Notes under the pieces: model-generated
What the model was told of the DNA's origin: nothing
What the model saw: the letters and a program-made list of their open reading frames with translations, nothing else
Database searches by the model: none
NCBI GenBank assembly: GCA_902799345.1
Contig: CADBZW010000003.1
Coordinates: 1 to 64,000, forward strand
Direction of reading: 5' to 3'
DNA: 64,000 nt
Source of the DNA: an uncultured Bacteroidia bacterium
GTDB taxonomy: Bacteria > Bacteroidota > Bacteroidia > Bacteroidales > F082
Shown: positions 16,987 through 27,356 of the stretch, piece by piece
Layout of the letters: every line of letters starts with the position of its first letter
Position numbering within the stretch: position 1 is the stretch's first letter
Program-made: the position numbers and the translations under genes

Positions 16987-18459
16987 CACAAGCAGCTTAA
17001 CAAACCCATCAGGCAGGTTGGTAATTTCCGTACGACTAATTTCCTCATGTTCAGCCGTCTTCTTGCGGATGACATACTTGCGTTCTTTCCCGTCGATGGT
17101 GGCAAGAAGATGATAGTTGCCTTTGAATTGCTGCTCAATACGGGCATTTTCAATCCTGTGTCCATCGACCTCAAAGTAGCTGTTTTCGGGCTTCGCATTA
17201 GCAAGTCCCCAAGACGCAAGGTTCCCATTAAGCGTGTGCTCAACTGCCGAAATCCATTGCTCTTTCACACCATTTCGCTCGGCAATCGCTCTAAACTCCA
17301 AAACGGCTTTGCCAACTTCGCTAATAATGCTTTCTGCCTTACGTATGCCGTTTTCAGCAGCCAATTCCATCACATCGTCCCTAGTGATGTCATCGAGTTT
17401 TCCCCGAATCATCAGGCAGTGCCGCGTTTCGGGAAGGAATCCGCCCGTGTTGAAGATGTAGGTCAGGTCGTAGGCAGGCGAGAGTCTCCATCGGCCTTGC
17501 TCGTCCATAAGAAAGGAGAAGTTCTTGTTGTGGTCATCGGTGTTGTTGACCAAAATGTTAAAGACCATACGACGGAAGACCTCTTCGCTTTCGAGTTCGG
17601 AGAGCCGCATTTTACGGCAGACCCATAGCAAGCGCTCATAGCTGTCGGCTTCGGGATAGAGTGCGGCCAAGGTTTGCATGTGAAGTTTCTTCTCCCCTTC
17701 CCTGTCGAAACGTTTTGTCACAAAATGCTTGTCGCCTTCAACTTCCAGTAGCCAACATGGCATCATTTTTATACCAGCCTTTTTCGCCATCTCATAGTAG
17801 GTCATTTCGAGTTCCGCCGTCGAGCGTTCCTTGTCGCCAAGCTTCAAGATGCAATGCTCAAAGCCTTTCGAGGCCGTCACTTGTCCGCTGCGGATTTCCC
17901 CGGTTTCGCGGTTGATGGCGATGATGGCCTTGGGCTGTCGTCCACCTGCGGATGTGCCAACCGCCATCAAAGCTTGCATGGTAAGCGACTGTCCTGGGGC
18001 AATGCGAACACTCTCGCGCTGCGTATAGATTTGCTGAGCCAAGTCAATCAAGGCTTTCAAATTGATGTCCTCTTTGGGGTCGAAGTTAGAGGTCTCGGGA
18101 AGAAACTCAAGCGCACCCATGGCGCGTCTCCCAATGAATGCAAGTTTGTCCAAAGACGTGATTTCTCCATGTTTGATGCCTTGCTGCAATCGCCATTGCT
18201 CAAACAAGGCATTGCCCCAAGCGTCGGGCAGTGAGTCGGCCAAAAATGGCGGCAGTTTCTGATATATTTTCTCCGAAGCGCCAAATATCGGGCGAAGGTT
18301 TTGAGGCAGTTTGATGGAGGCATCCAAAGGCGAGATGTCAAGACCGCTCTCAATCCATTCGCGGTTGTACTCGAAATAAGGCAGATGGCGGCGTGGGTCG
18401 ATGCACAGTCTTCCAACCTCTCGCCCCCATAGCATCACTCTCAATATCTTTGTCGTCAT
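16969..18459 (-). CDS. HipA-like protein kinase (toxin of a HipAB-type pair)
   Basis: 496 residues. HipA kinases phosphorylate targets such as glutamyl-tRNA synthetase and are neutralised by HipB. Seen: N-terminal subdomain with FLADSLPDAWG, GRRAMGALEF, a P-loop-like stretch GTSAGGRQPKAI, catalytic segment LVNNTDDHNKNFSFL and metal motif PAYDLT. Length is a little above the usual 440, with a longer C-terminus. It overlaps the upstream HTH gene by 4 nt, the normal HipBA order. Confidence 0.9.
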   Translation of the reverse strand: MTTKILRVMLWGREVGRLCIDPRRHLPYFEYNREWIESGLDISPLDASIKLPQNLRPIFGASEKIYQKLPPFLADSLPDAWGNALFEQWRLQQGIKHGEITSLDKLAFIGRRAMGALEFLPETSNFDPKEDINLKALIDLAQQIYTQRESVRIAPGQSLTMQALMAVGTSAGGRQPKAIIAINRETGEIRSGQVTASKGFEHCILKLGDKERSTAELEMTYYEMAKKAGIKMMPCWLLEVEGDKHFVTKRFDREGEKKLHMQTLAALYPEADSYERLLWVCRKMRLSELESEEVFRRMVFNILVNNTDDHNKNFSFLMDEQGRWRLSPAYDLTYIFNTGGFLPETRHCLMIRGKLDDITRDDVMELAAENGIRKAESIISEVGKAVLEFRAIAERNGVKEQWISAVEHTLNGNLASWGLANAKPENSYFEVDGHRIENARIEQQFKGNYHLLATIDGKERKYVIRKKTAEHEEISRTEITNLPDGFVKLLVSKFLL

Positions 18460-18794
18460 GGCGTTTCGGTTTTAGGTTTTTGTTTTGGAGAAGCATGTCT
18501 AACACGTTGTGCCTTCTTCCCGTTTTCTTTCATCAGATAAGGCGATTCGGGCAGCTCTGGCATCAAATCGTCAAGGCCGTTGATACAGCCAATGGCTTTC
18601 AGGAGTAAGAGAAAAGTGCTGAGTGACAGGTTAGACACCAATCCGTTCTCAAACTTATGGATGGTGTTCACCGTAATCCCCGCTTGCTCTGCCACATCCT
18701 TCTGTGTCATGCGGGAGCGTATACGGTAGTCCTTGAAACGAGCACCCAAGAGTTGCACCAACTCGGGTATTGAGTATTCGTAATAATCCGCCAT
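18456..18794 (-). CDS. HipB-like XRE family antitoxin/repressor
   Basis: 112 residues from MADYYEYSIPEL; in-frame Met codons at 18806 and 18818 are alternatives. Helix-turn-helix spans about 17-70: ARFKDYRIRSRMTQKDVAEQAGITVNTIHKFENG. The basic tail KAQRVRHASPKQKPK is extra to the HTH core. It probably represses its own promoter and binds the adjacent kinase. Confidence 0.87.
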   Translation of the reverse strand: MADYYEYSIPELVQLLGARFKDYRIRSRMTQKDVAEQAGITVNTIHKFENGLVSNLSLSTFLLLLKAIGCINGLDDLMPELPESPYLMKENGKKAQRVRHASPKQKPKTETP

Positions 18795-18882
18795 AATGCT
18801 TTTCATATAAATCAACATATCTGTTAGTTTAAGCTATAATTTTTGTCTTAACTTAACACAAAATTGTATTTATTTAACGATG

Positions 18883-18890
18883 CAAAAATA
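18883..18890 (-). promoter_or_regulatory. -7 box for the hipBA-like pair (minus strand TATTTTTG)
   Basis: Exact TAnnTTTG on the minus strand, 89 nt before the hipB-like start. A hairpin GGGAAAA/TTTTCCC lies just beyond (18902-18922), at the end of the next minus-strand gene. Confidence 0.5.
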
Positions 18891-18930
18891 CGGATTATTT
18901 TGGGAAAACAGTATTTTTTCCCGAAAAATC

Positions 18931-20109
18931 TCACCTCACCTCAATCTCAAACCCCGACCAATCCTTGTTCTCGGTCAACAAATCATAGTAATGGCAGATG
19001 TTCTCCTCGGTGATTTTTTCGCCGTTTACTGAAATGATTTGGTCGCCGACCTTGTATTTCTCGTTGCCGTCGATGAGACGATTTAAAATCTTCAATGTTC
19101 CATCGGCAGTAGAAACACGGTAGGCAGGTGCCTTGAACGGCTTCACGACATCTTTGGCATGGGGCCTGACGTACACTTTCGGGTTTTCGCCCCAGCACGA
19201 AATAATCCAGTCGTACTTCGAAATCGCCTTCAAACCCATGTTGTTCGACGACATCGACTTCACATACATGACATCTTCTTCCTTGTCCTCGCCCGCCAAA
19301 CTAAGTCCCTCAGTGGGTGCAATCACAAAACGCTGTTTCTCCGTTTGTCCTCCAATGGTCACGCCATACGTGCCTTCATGCACATAATCACCCTCTCTCG
19401 GAGCCTCAATCCGCTGCTCGTCCTGAAGGATAATTCCCGCCGCACCGTTGCCCGTGTCGAAGATACATTCGTATTCCACCCCGTTGATTCGCGGATAGAC
19501 CCATAATACATTCAAGTAATACTTGCACTTGATGGGAATGAACTCGGTCGTGTCGATGCTCAAGGAATCAGGCATGGCATACATCTCGTTGTTGGAGAAG
19601 TCAATCATATAACGGTGAATATTAAGACCCTGAAAACCAATGATATCATATTCTAACAAAGTAGACTCTTTGTCACAAATGGGCGGTTCGGGATTGAGGG
19701 TGGCCATGCCCAAGCCTTTTGAAACAACCATGTCCGTCCTGATGGTGACCGGCAAAGTGGTCACCTTGATTTTCGATCTCTTGTCGGCACCAGAAACCGA
19801 ATGACTGTAGAATTTCATCCCTTCCGGCTTGGTGCTCGGAGTGAACATCAGCGCAGTGAACGAATTGACGCCCGAATCATACATCACCGTGTCCGTTTTT
19901 CCATTGATTTCAGCCTTAAGCAGCATCTTGTTCTTGTTGCTGACGACAAAGTGGATGGTGTCGTGAGCCACATCGTCGTCGCAATTGTAGCGCTGGTTTC
20001 CATCATAGATTTTGGCCGTGTGAATCAACAGCCCTACTGTTCCACAGGAAGACATAATAGTTGCCAAGGCGAGTATGGCCGAAGCTTTTATTAACTTTCT
20101 CATATTCAT
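18931..20109 (-). CDS. Lipoprotein with two aspartyl-protease-like motifs and PDZ domain
   Basis: 392 residues from MNMRKLIKAS; the longer frame upstream covers the palindromic repeat at 20145 and was rejected. Lipobox IMSSC (Cys22). Two D-[ST]-G motifs, VMYDSGVNS and CIFDTGNGAAG, about 160 residues apart, resemble the duplicated lobes of retropepsin-like (clan AA) proteases. C-terminal segment KVGDQIISVNGEKI is PDZ-like. Probably envelope-located; protease activity is inferred from motifs. Confidence 0.75.
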   Translation of the reverse strand: MNMRKLIKASAILALATIMSSCGTVGLLIHTAKIYDGNQRYNCDDDVAHDTIHFVVSNKNKMLLKAEINGKTDTVMYDSGVNSFTALMFTPSTKPEGMKFYSHSVSGADKRSKIKVTTLPVTIRTDMVVSKGLGMATLNPEPPICDKESTLLEYDIIGFQGLNIHRYMIDFSNNEMYAMPDSLSIDTTEFIPIKCKYYLNVLWVYPRINGVEYECIFDTGNGAAGIILQDEQRIEAPREGDYVHEGTYGVTIGGQTEKQRFVIAPTEGLSLAGEDKEEDVMYVKSMSSNNMGLKAISKYDWIISCWGENPKVYVRPHAKDVVKPFKAPAYRVSTADGTLKILNRLIDGNEKYKVGDQIISVNGEKITEENICHYYDLLTENKDWSGFEIEVR

Positions 20110-20144
20110 TGATTTAGTTTGTTTATTTTCCTGTCGGGGTGCTG

Positions 20145-20187
20145 CCGTAGGTCGCGACCTACGGTTACGGTTGCGTCTTTCAGACGC
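20145..20187. repeat. Palindromic intergenic repeat
   Basis: A perfect 20-bp palindrome with arms CCGTAGGTCG and CGACCTACGG, followed by a second small hairpin GCGTCT/AGACGC. It lies just before the stop of the PgpH gene. Confidence 0.6.
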
Positions 20188-20194
20188 TGTGGGA

Positions 20195-22261
20195 TTACTT
20201 CTCAGGATAAGCAATCCTCACATGATAAATACTCATCAGCTTCTTCTTCAACACCTTGCGGCAGGTCTCGATATCGCGGAGGGTGAGGTCGGTGTTGAGA
20301 AACTGCCCCGCCTCCATCTGCTTGTCGATGATGCCATCCACCAAGTCGCTGATTTTCTTTTCGTCGGGGTCTTTAAGGCTGTGGGAAGCGGCCTCGATGC
20401 TGTCGGCCATCATCAGGACCGCCGTCTCACGTGAGAACGGCGCCGGGCCATGGTAGGTGAACGGCGTCGGGTCGATTTCCTCGTCGGGGTGGGCCTTCTG
20501 CTCGTTGATGTAGAAATAGTCGGTGCGGCGCGTGCCGTGGTGCGTGCGGATGAAGTCGATGATGCGCTCGGGGACATGGTTCTTGTGCGCCAGCTCGATG
20601 CCATCGGTCACATGCGAGATGATGATTTCGGCACTCTCGACGTTGGTGAGGTCGTTGTGCGGGCTGTAAGCGCCATGCTGGTTCTCGGTGAAATACATCG
20701 GGTTCTTGATTTTACCCACATCGTGATACAAGGCTCCGGTACGCGCCAACAGCGTGTCACCGCCAATCTCAAACAGCACCTCCTCGCAGAGGTTGGCCAC
20801 CTGAATAGAGTGTTGGAAGGTGCCTGGAGCCGTGGCAGCCAGCTGACGTAGCAAGGGGGTGTTGGTGTTGCTCAGCTCCATCAGCGAGAGCGACGTGGTG
20901 ACGCCAAAGATACGCTCAAACATCAGGATGAGCGGCTGGGCCAGCAAGGTGAAGAGCGCATTGAGTAACAAGAGCAGCACGTCATACCAATCCACTTCGC
21001 TGGTCGACAGGAAGGTGAAGGCCACATACACCAACAGATAACCCACAAACACGAACAACGCCGCCTGGATGAAGCGGTGGTGCGCCCTCGTGTTCGACAT
21101 GCTGAACACCGTCAGCACCGTGGCCACCAACTGCATGAAGATGAACAGGAAGGGATTGGGCACCACGAGCGATATGAGCATCACGGCGAAGACCTGGGTG
21201 GAGAACGCCAGTCGAAGGTTGAAGAACGACCCTACCATGATGGCAAGCAGGCAGACAGGCATCATGTAAATCAACCCTGGGGCAAATCTCACCAACACGA
21301 AGGAAGGCAAAACAATCATCAGCATGAGCGTCAGCAGCAGGACGATGTTACGCAGCTCGGCGAAGACTTTCTTATGAAGTTTGTTGCCGTATAAGCCCAT
21401 CAACGAGAACACCAAGCCAACGAGGAAGATTTGACTCAGCAGCACACGCAACGAGTCGTCGCTCGACATGGAACGCGAGGTGTATTCACGCTGCAATGAA
21501 TTCAACACGTTATAGGTATGCGCGTCGACCACCGCCCCTTCCGACACGATGATTTCGTCTTTCTGCACCATGCCGTAGGTCAGCGACACGGCCGACACCG
21601 CTTTCTCTGTCGCCTGCTTGGTGAGGTTGGCATCGTAGAACACATTCTGCCGCAAAGCGCCGGTGAGCAACTCCGAGAGCAGTTTCTTGTCGGAATGGTC
21701 ATCGTAATGGTTCAGCATCCTCGTCACCGCCTCGGTGGCCCCATTCATGCTATAGAAGTCGCCATAGCGGGCGGTGCGCATCACCTTGCTGCGGACGATG
21801 TTCACCTCGTCTTCGGGCGCCAAGTTGCTGGTGGCGTTGTCGTAGGCGACGATGCCGCGGTTTTCTATCGAGTCGTAGATGGCAAACAGCTCGTCGAGGT
21901 TCTGCTCCCTATAGGCAGGGTCTTTATCTGCCCATCGTGCTTCAAAGGCGTTGAACAACGCATTGCGTGCCGCCGTCATCTCGTCTTCGTTGAAGACGAA
22001 GATGGGCTTCACCTTCGACGCAGCAGCCTCGGTTTCAGCGTTTAAAGTCTCGTAATCCTTATAGATAGGAAAATCAAAAGGGGCATACAAGGTCTCATGC
22101 GGCCAAGGCTTGGAGAGCTGGTATTCATATTTGAACTTGCCCGTGCGCGGCATCAGCCAACACACCAGCGCGATTGCCACCAAAAAAGCCACCACTTTCG
22201 CGATGACATAGTAATTATGTCTGATCTTATTGAAAAAATCGTTTATCTTACTCATATCCAA
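20195..22261 (-). CDS. 7TM-HD phosphohydrolase (PgpH-like, probable c-di-AMP phosphodiesterase)
   Basis: 688 residues. N-terminal membrane segment (about 20-38), a large extracytoplasmic domain (about 40-270), seven membrane helices (about 275-460), then a cytoplasmic HD domain: HSIQVANL, ALYHDVGKI, SHVTDGIELA and RTHHGTRR. The architecture matches PgpH, which degrades cyclic di-AMP; that substrate is inferred by family. Start could be Met1 or Met3. No exact -7 box is seen nearby. Confidence 0.9.
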   Translation of the reverse strand: MDMSKINDFFNKIRHNYYVIAKVVAFLVAIALVCWLMPRTGKFKYEYQLSKPWPHETLYAPFDFPIYKDYETLNAETEAAASKVKPIFVFNEDEMTAARNALFNAFEARWADKDPAYREQNLDELFAIYDSIENRGIVAYDNATSNLAPEDEVNIVRSKVMRTARYGDFYSMNGATEAVTRMLNHYDDHSDKKLLSELLTGALRQNVFYDANLTKQATEKAVSAVSLTYGMVQKDEIIVSEGAVVDAHTYNVLNSLQREYTSRSMSSDDSLRVLLSQIFLVGLVFSLMGLYGNKLHKKVFAELRNIVLLLTLMLMIVLPSFVLVRFAPGLIYMMPVCLLAIMVGSFFNLRLAFSTQVFAVMLISLVVPNPFLFIFMQLVATVLTVFSMSNTRAHHRFIQAALFVFVGYLLVYVAFTFLSTSEVDWYDVLLLLLNALFTLLAQPLILMFERIFGVTTSLSLMELSNTNTPLLRQLAATAPGTFQHSIQVANLCEEVLFEIGGDTLLARTGALYHDVGKIKNPMYFTENQHGAYSPHNDLTNVESAEIIISHVTDGIELAHKNHVPERIIDFIRTHHGTRRTDYFYINEQKAHPDEEIDPTPFTYHGPAPFSRETAVLMMADSIEAASHSLKDPDEKKISDLVDGIIDKQMEAGQFLNTDLTLRDIETCRKVLKKKLMSIYHVRIAYPEK

Positions 22262-22399
22262 TTATTTAATAATCCATTTCAAGGATTAAATCGAGTGCTA
22301 AATTAAGAAAAAGTCCTTTCGCATGAAAAAAAACGGCGAAAAAAGGCCTCTTGAAACGATTTGTTCCCTAATTTAGCGGTCAGAAAAAACCGACATGAT

Positions 22400-23125
22400 A
22401 TGACTTACGGCATCTGCAATTTAACCGCCATCGCGCTGCGCAAGGAAGACCGCCATGCCTCGGAGATGGTTAGCCAACTGCTATATAACGAGACCTATAC
22501 CGTTCTTGACAAGACCAAGGAATGGGTGCTGATACAAACCGAAGACGGCGACTTCCCGTACCAAGGCTGGATACAGGAGAAACAGCTGTGCGAAATCAGC
22601 GAGGAGCAATTCAACGCCATGAAGGGCAAGACTCCTTATCTTATTAATAAGCCCGTCGTTGAGCACAACGGCATGCTCCTGACCATGGGCACGCCGCTCT
22701 ACGAGCCGCATCCCGACGCCGTGTTGATGCCCTCAGAGTTCCACCCTGAGCTGCTGGTGGACTACGCCAAGCGGCTGCTCGGCGCACCGTATCTTTGGGG
22801 TGGCCGCATGGCCATGGGTCTCGACTGTTCGGGCTTGACGAAGGTATGCGCCCGCTTGGCGGGTCTCGTCCTGCCACGCGACGCCTCGCAACAAGTGCGG
22901 GAGGGCGAGTTGGTGTATTTCCTGCAAGAGACACTGCCTGGCGACCTTGCTTTCTTCGGCGAGGAAGACGGCCACATCACCCACGTGGGCATCGTCATGG
23001 GCAACGAGCAAATCATCCACTGCTCGGGGCAGGTCCGCATCGACTATTTGGACCAGACGGGCATCTTCAACAAGGAACGCGACGAGCACACGCATCGGCT
23101 GCAGGCCATCAAACGGCTGAGATAA
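22400..23125 (+). CDS. NlpC/P60 family cell-wall hydrolase with SH3-like domain
   Basis: 241 residues from MTYGICNLTAIALRK. The frame opens earlier, but 22400 fits the domain. N-terminal SH3b-like region (about 1-80), then NlpC/P60 with catalytic Cys in GLDCSGLTK, His in HITHVGIVMG and a third polar site in IIHCSG. Such enzymes usually cut gamma-D-Glu-diamino-acid bonds in peptidoglycan peptides. No clear signal peptide is seen, unusual for a wall enzyme. A near -7 box (TAATTTAG, one mismatch) lies 31 nt upstream. Confidence 0.85.
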   Translation: MTYGICNLTAIALRKEDRHASEMVSQLLYNETYTVLDKTKEWVLIQTEDGDFPYQGWIQEKQLCEISEEQFNAMKGKTPYLINKPVVEHNGMLLTMGTPLYEPHPDAVLMPSEFHPELLVDYAKRLLGAPYLWGGRMAMGLDCSGLTKVCARLAGLVLPRDASQQVREGELVYFLQETLPGDLAFFGEEDGHITHVGIVMGNEQIIHCSGQVRIDYLDQTGIFNKERDEHTHRLQAIKRLR

Positions 23126-23241
23126 TCATTGCGAAAAATTTCGTATCGAAAAATTTCGCAACGAAATTTACTATATTTGCACCGCAATTTTTAAATCTTT
23201 AAATTTTGAATCTTTAAATCTTTAAATCTTAAATACCAAAC

Positions 23242-24863
23242 ATGAACAACGCACTAATCACATTTGCGAAGCCGGACAACGAGCCTGTAAAAAGCTACAA
23301 GCCAGGCAGTCCGGAGAGAATCGAACTCCAGAAGGAACTCGAAAGACAATCCAACAAATCCCTGCCATCATCAACGGCCAGGAAGTCCGCACGGGCGACA
23401 TGGGCGAGGTGGTGATGCCTCACGACCACAAGCACGTCATCGCTCGCTACCATAAGGTAGGCGAAAAGGAAGTCCGCATGGCTATCGACGCCGCCCAAGC
23501 CGCCAAGCACGACTGGGAGAACACGCCTTGGGACGAACGCGCCGCCATCATGGCACGCATCGCCGAGATGCTGGCCACCAAGTACCGCGCCCGCATCAAC
23601 GCCGCCACCATGCTCGGCCAGTCGAAGAACTGCTTCCAAGCCGAGATCGACAGCGCCTGCGAGACCATCGACTTCTTCCGCTACAACAACCACTACGCCA
23701 GCAAGCTCTACGCCGAGCAGCCCGCTTCGGCCAACGACCAGCTGAACCGCGTGGAATACCGTCCGCTGGAAGGCTTCGTGTTCGCCATCACGCCTTTCAA
23801 CTTCACCTCCATCGCCTCCAACCTGAACATGACGCCCGCCCTGATGGGTAACACCACCATCTGGAAGCCCTCAACGACCGCCCTGCTGTCGAACTACACC
23901 GACATGCGCATCTTCATGGAAGCCGGCCTCCCCGCTGGCGTCGTCAACTTCCTGCCTGGCAAGGGCAGCGTGATCAGCGGCGTGGCCCTGAAGGACAAGA
24001 ACTTCAACGCCATCCACTTCACCGGCAGCACCGCCACCTTCAAGAGCCTGTGGAAGACCACCGGACAGAACCTCGACATGTACAAGGCCTATCCTCGTCT
24101 CGTGGGTGAGACTGGCGGCAAGGACTTCATCTTCGTCCACAACAGCGCCGACCCGCAAGAGGTGGCCGTGGCCATCGTGCGTGGCGCCTTCGAATACCAA
24201 GGCCAGAAGTGCTCCGCTGCCTCGCGTGCCTACATCCCCGCTTCGATGTGGAACGACGTGAAGAACCGCGTGGGCGACATGATGAGCACCATCAAGATGG
24301 GCGACGTGAAGGACTTCACCAACTATGTCAACGCCGTCATCGACGAGGCTTCGTTCGACAACTGCAAGGGCTACATCGACCGCGCCAAGGCCAGCAAGGA
24401 CGCTGAGATCGTCTTCGGCGGCAACTGCGACAAGAGCGTCGGTTACTTCGTGGAGCCCACCGTCATCCTCGCCAAGGTGCCTGATTACGAGAGCATGGTT
24501 CAAGAGATCTTCGGCCCCATCATCACCATCTACGTCTACGACGACAACAAGTTCGAGGAGATGCTGGATGTGTGCGACCAGAGCTCGCCTTACGCCCTCA
24601 CTGGCGCCTTCTTCGGCAACTGCATGAAGGCCCAGAAGATTGCCAACGACAAGCTGCGCCATGCGGCAGGCAACTACTACGTGAACGACAAGCCCACGGG
24701 AGCCGTGGTCGGTATGCAGCCCTTCGGTGGCGCCCGCGCCAGCGGCACCAACGACAAGGCCGGCGGCCTGTGGAACCTCATCCGCTGGACCAGCCCTCGC
24801 GCCATCAAGAACACCTTCGTTCCTGCTGCCGCATACGGGTATCCGTTCTTGGCACAAGATTAA
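23242..24863 (+). pseudogene. 1-pyrroline-5-carboxylate dehydrogenase, frameshift near N-terminus
   Basis: The enzyme oxidises P5C to glutamate in proline breakdown. The natural start MNNALITFAKPDNEPV at 23242 is preceded by -7 box TATATTTG (23172-23179). That frame ends shortly after ERQSNK near 23350. The rest of the protein, from IPAIINGQEVRTGDMGEVV, continues in another frame to 24863. Related proteins have a few more residues at the junction, so a short deletion of non-triplet length fits. The catalytic part is intact: GETGGKDF, QGQKCSAASRAYI and EIFGPIITIYVY. Either a truly broken gene or a sequence error; an internal start (23400) would lose about 50 residues. Confidence 0.85.
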
Positions 24864-24874
24864 TCGTTTTGTTT

Positions 24875-24902
24875 GTAGAGACGCGCCATGGCGCGTCTCT
24901 AC
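24875..24902. repeat. Perfect 28-bp palindromic repeat
   Basis: Arms GTAGAGACGCGCCA and TGGCGCGTCTCTAC form a perfect palindrome 11 nt after the P5CDH stop. It differs from families A and B. Confidence 0.6.
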
Positions 24903-24913
24903 AACATTTATCA

Positions 24914-24964
24914 CAAAAAAAATCCGTCAAAATTTGGCGGATTTTTTTCTTTTTTGTATTTTTG
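24914..24964 (+). terminator. Terminator directly joined to promoter of C25 copy 1
   Basis: Hairpin AATCCG/CGGATT flanked by A7 and T7 (24914-24948) ends the P5CDH unit. The T-run passes straight into -7 box TATTTTTG at 24957-24964, 26 nt before the next ATG. Confidence 0.65.
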
Positions 24965-24990
24965 TGGGTTAAATCATTTTAATTACTACC

Positions 24991-27338
24991 ATGAAACGCA
25001 TTTTACTACTACTCAGCCTCTTATTATCCTTTGCCATGGTGAAGGCACAAGACACCTACCGTTTCCGCACCGATGCGCCTCAAGGTCTCAGTGTGACAAG
25101 CAGCACTGCAACGCATCTGTCACTGCATTACTCCATCCAAGAGCTTGGCATTGCCGACATTGTCAATGGCGAGGTGAAAGGACAAGAGGTCATATTGAAG
25201 GGACAGTTTGCACCCAATGCTGAAGGCCGTCCCAACCTGCCCGTCGTCAATCGTTACGTCGCCATTCCACGAGGTGCCACCGTCAGCCTTCAAGTGAAGG
25301 AAAATGCCAGCACCGTGCTGACCGACATCGACCTGCTTCCAGCGATGCCCGCTCGCACCGACTTGGTCGAAGGCGACATTCAGTTGCGCTGGGATGCCGA
25401 CATATTCGGCAAAGACACTCATTTCCCAACGGAGAACATCGTGCTTTCGGCACCCAAACAAATACGCAGCCTCGATGTGGTACTGCTCAGTGTGACGCCA
25501 TTCCGATACAATCCTTTGAGAAAGACCTTGGAAGTGATTTACGACATTGACATTGACCTACGTTTCGAAGGCGGCAACGGGCAATTCGGGGAAAGCCGAT
25601 ATTTCAACCCAGACTGGACGCACATCCTCCGCAATCTCGTTATCAACAAAGACATGGTTCCTTCGGTAGACTACTACAGCTTAGTCAAAGAGGTTCGTGA
25701 TCGTGATGAAGATGGATGGGAATACCTCATCATCTCTCCTGACGACCCCAACATCTTGGCCTGGGCCGACACGCTGAAGGCTTTCCGCACCAAGCAAGGC
25801 ATCTCGACGAAAGTGACCACCGTATCGGAATGTGGGGGCAACAGATACTTCAACATTAGCAACTACCTACACAACGCTTACAACAATTGGGCAATTCCGC
25901 CAGCCGCTGTCCTTATTTTTGCAAGCGACTATGGCATCGATAACATCATTGAATCATGCCATCAGACCACAATCCCAGACCCTCCCTATCAAGCGCACTC
26001 ATATCCCACCGATTACCCCTATTGTGACATGAACCACGACAGCTTAGCAGACATTACCATCAGTCGGGTGACTGCAAGAGACTTGGACGAATATCGTATC
26101 TTTGTAGAGAAGACCATCCGATATGAAAGCAACCCTCCCACTGATTCCGCCTATTATGACCGTCCCATCATCTCATCAGGTCATGAGGATAACAAATGGT
26201 TCATGATCAGCTCGCAAAGCATTAATGGTTTCTATCGCGACAAACTCGGCAAGCATCCCACTGACCTTTATATGGTCCAATCGGGCCCCATTCCCGATTC
26301 CATTTGGTCAACGGGCTACAACACCTCCGTTCTAATGGACTATTTTGGCCCCAATGGGCAGAATTACATCCCCCAGTCCATCGGCGAACTGCATGATTGG
26401 AGAGACATGCGTACCTCGAAACGGAAATATACGGTCCACCCACCTTCGTCCTCTCTATTAGTTGCAGCACCTTGCTTTTTGACAATTGGAAACGATGTCT
26501 CATCGATGCCTTCTGCATCAAAGAGAACAGTGGTGCGGTGGGCGGCATTGGTGCAACCGCCCTCACCCATTCCTATTTCAACGACATACTTGCATGGGGA
26601 ATATACGATTGCATCTGGCCCGATTTCCTTCCCGACATGGGTAGCGACACGCCACCTGAATTCGTCAGACCTTCATACGTGCTATCAGAGGCAAAACTAT
26701 ACTTCGCTTATCATGTTTTCCTGCCCAACTGGTGGCCTGATGTCGACTTTTCCACCATGAACCTTTTCGGCTACACGGGGGAGACCTATCTCAACCTTTT
26801 CACCGAGGTGCCACAACCCATACAAATCGAGCATGAACCATATTGCATGGCAGAAGTAAATGAATACACGGTAACGGCAGAAGAAGGTGCCATAGTTTGT
26901 TTGTCGAGAGACGGGGAAATTATAGGTGTCATCAGAAGTAGTGGGCAGCCCCACGCCTTCGACCATTTTACCATCACGGCCACCAAGCAAAACCATTTCC
27001 GTTACGAGTTTGAAATTCCCGTCATCCCGAACAGTGGCCCTCAGGGTGTCATTGAAAGTGACGAGGACGAAAACAGATTCGAGGCTACCTCAATTTTCAC
27101 CCTCTACCCCAACCCGACCGATGGCAGGGTCAACCTCATTATAGGCCAAGACCTGCAAGGCAAGTCGACAGTCGAAGTGTATAACATGTTAGGTGCTCGG
27201 ATGACCATCAAAACCTTCAGCAACCTGGCAAAAGACCAAAGCATTCCTTTCGACCTACAGCATTGCGCACTAGGCCTATACATCATCAGACTATGCAATG
27301 ACAACGGCTGTTGGAGCCAAAAAGTAAGCATCAAATAA
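24991..27338 (+). pseudogene. Gingipain-like C25 cysteine protease, copy 1 (internal deletion and frameshift)
   Basis: Start MKRILLLLSLLLSFAMVKA-Q (signal peptide), propeptide-like region and most of the C25 domain align with copies 2 and 3. Near 26398, directly after GELHDW, the frame breaks. Homology resumes one frame away at YLETEIYGPPTFVLSISCS. Compared with copy 2 about 35 codons are missing, including the catalytic His segment; the Cys (SISCS) remains. The long region between protease and sorting domain found in copies 2 and 3 is also absent. The end FTLYPNPTDGRVNL...SQKVSIK is a T9SS type A sorting domain. Not expected to be active as read. Confidence 0.85.
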
Positions 27339-27356
27339 CAAAATCATATATCAGCT

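Noticed and set aside
23130-23175. Imperfect palindrome GCGAAAAATTTCG/CGAAAAATTTCGC after the NlpC/P60 gene
   Set aside because: Could be a terminator or operator, but no T-run follows and the arms pair imperfectly; not reported as a feature.
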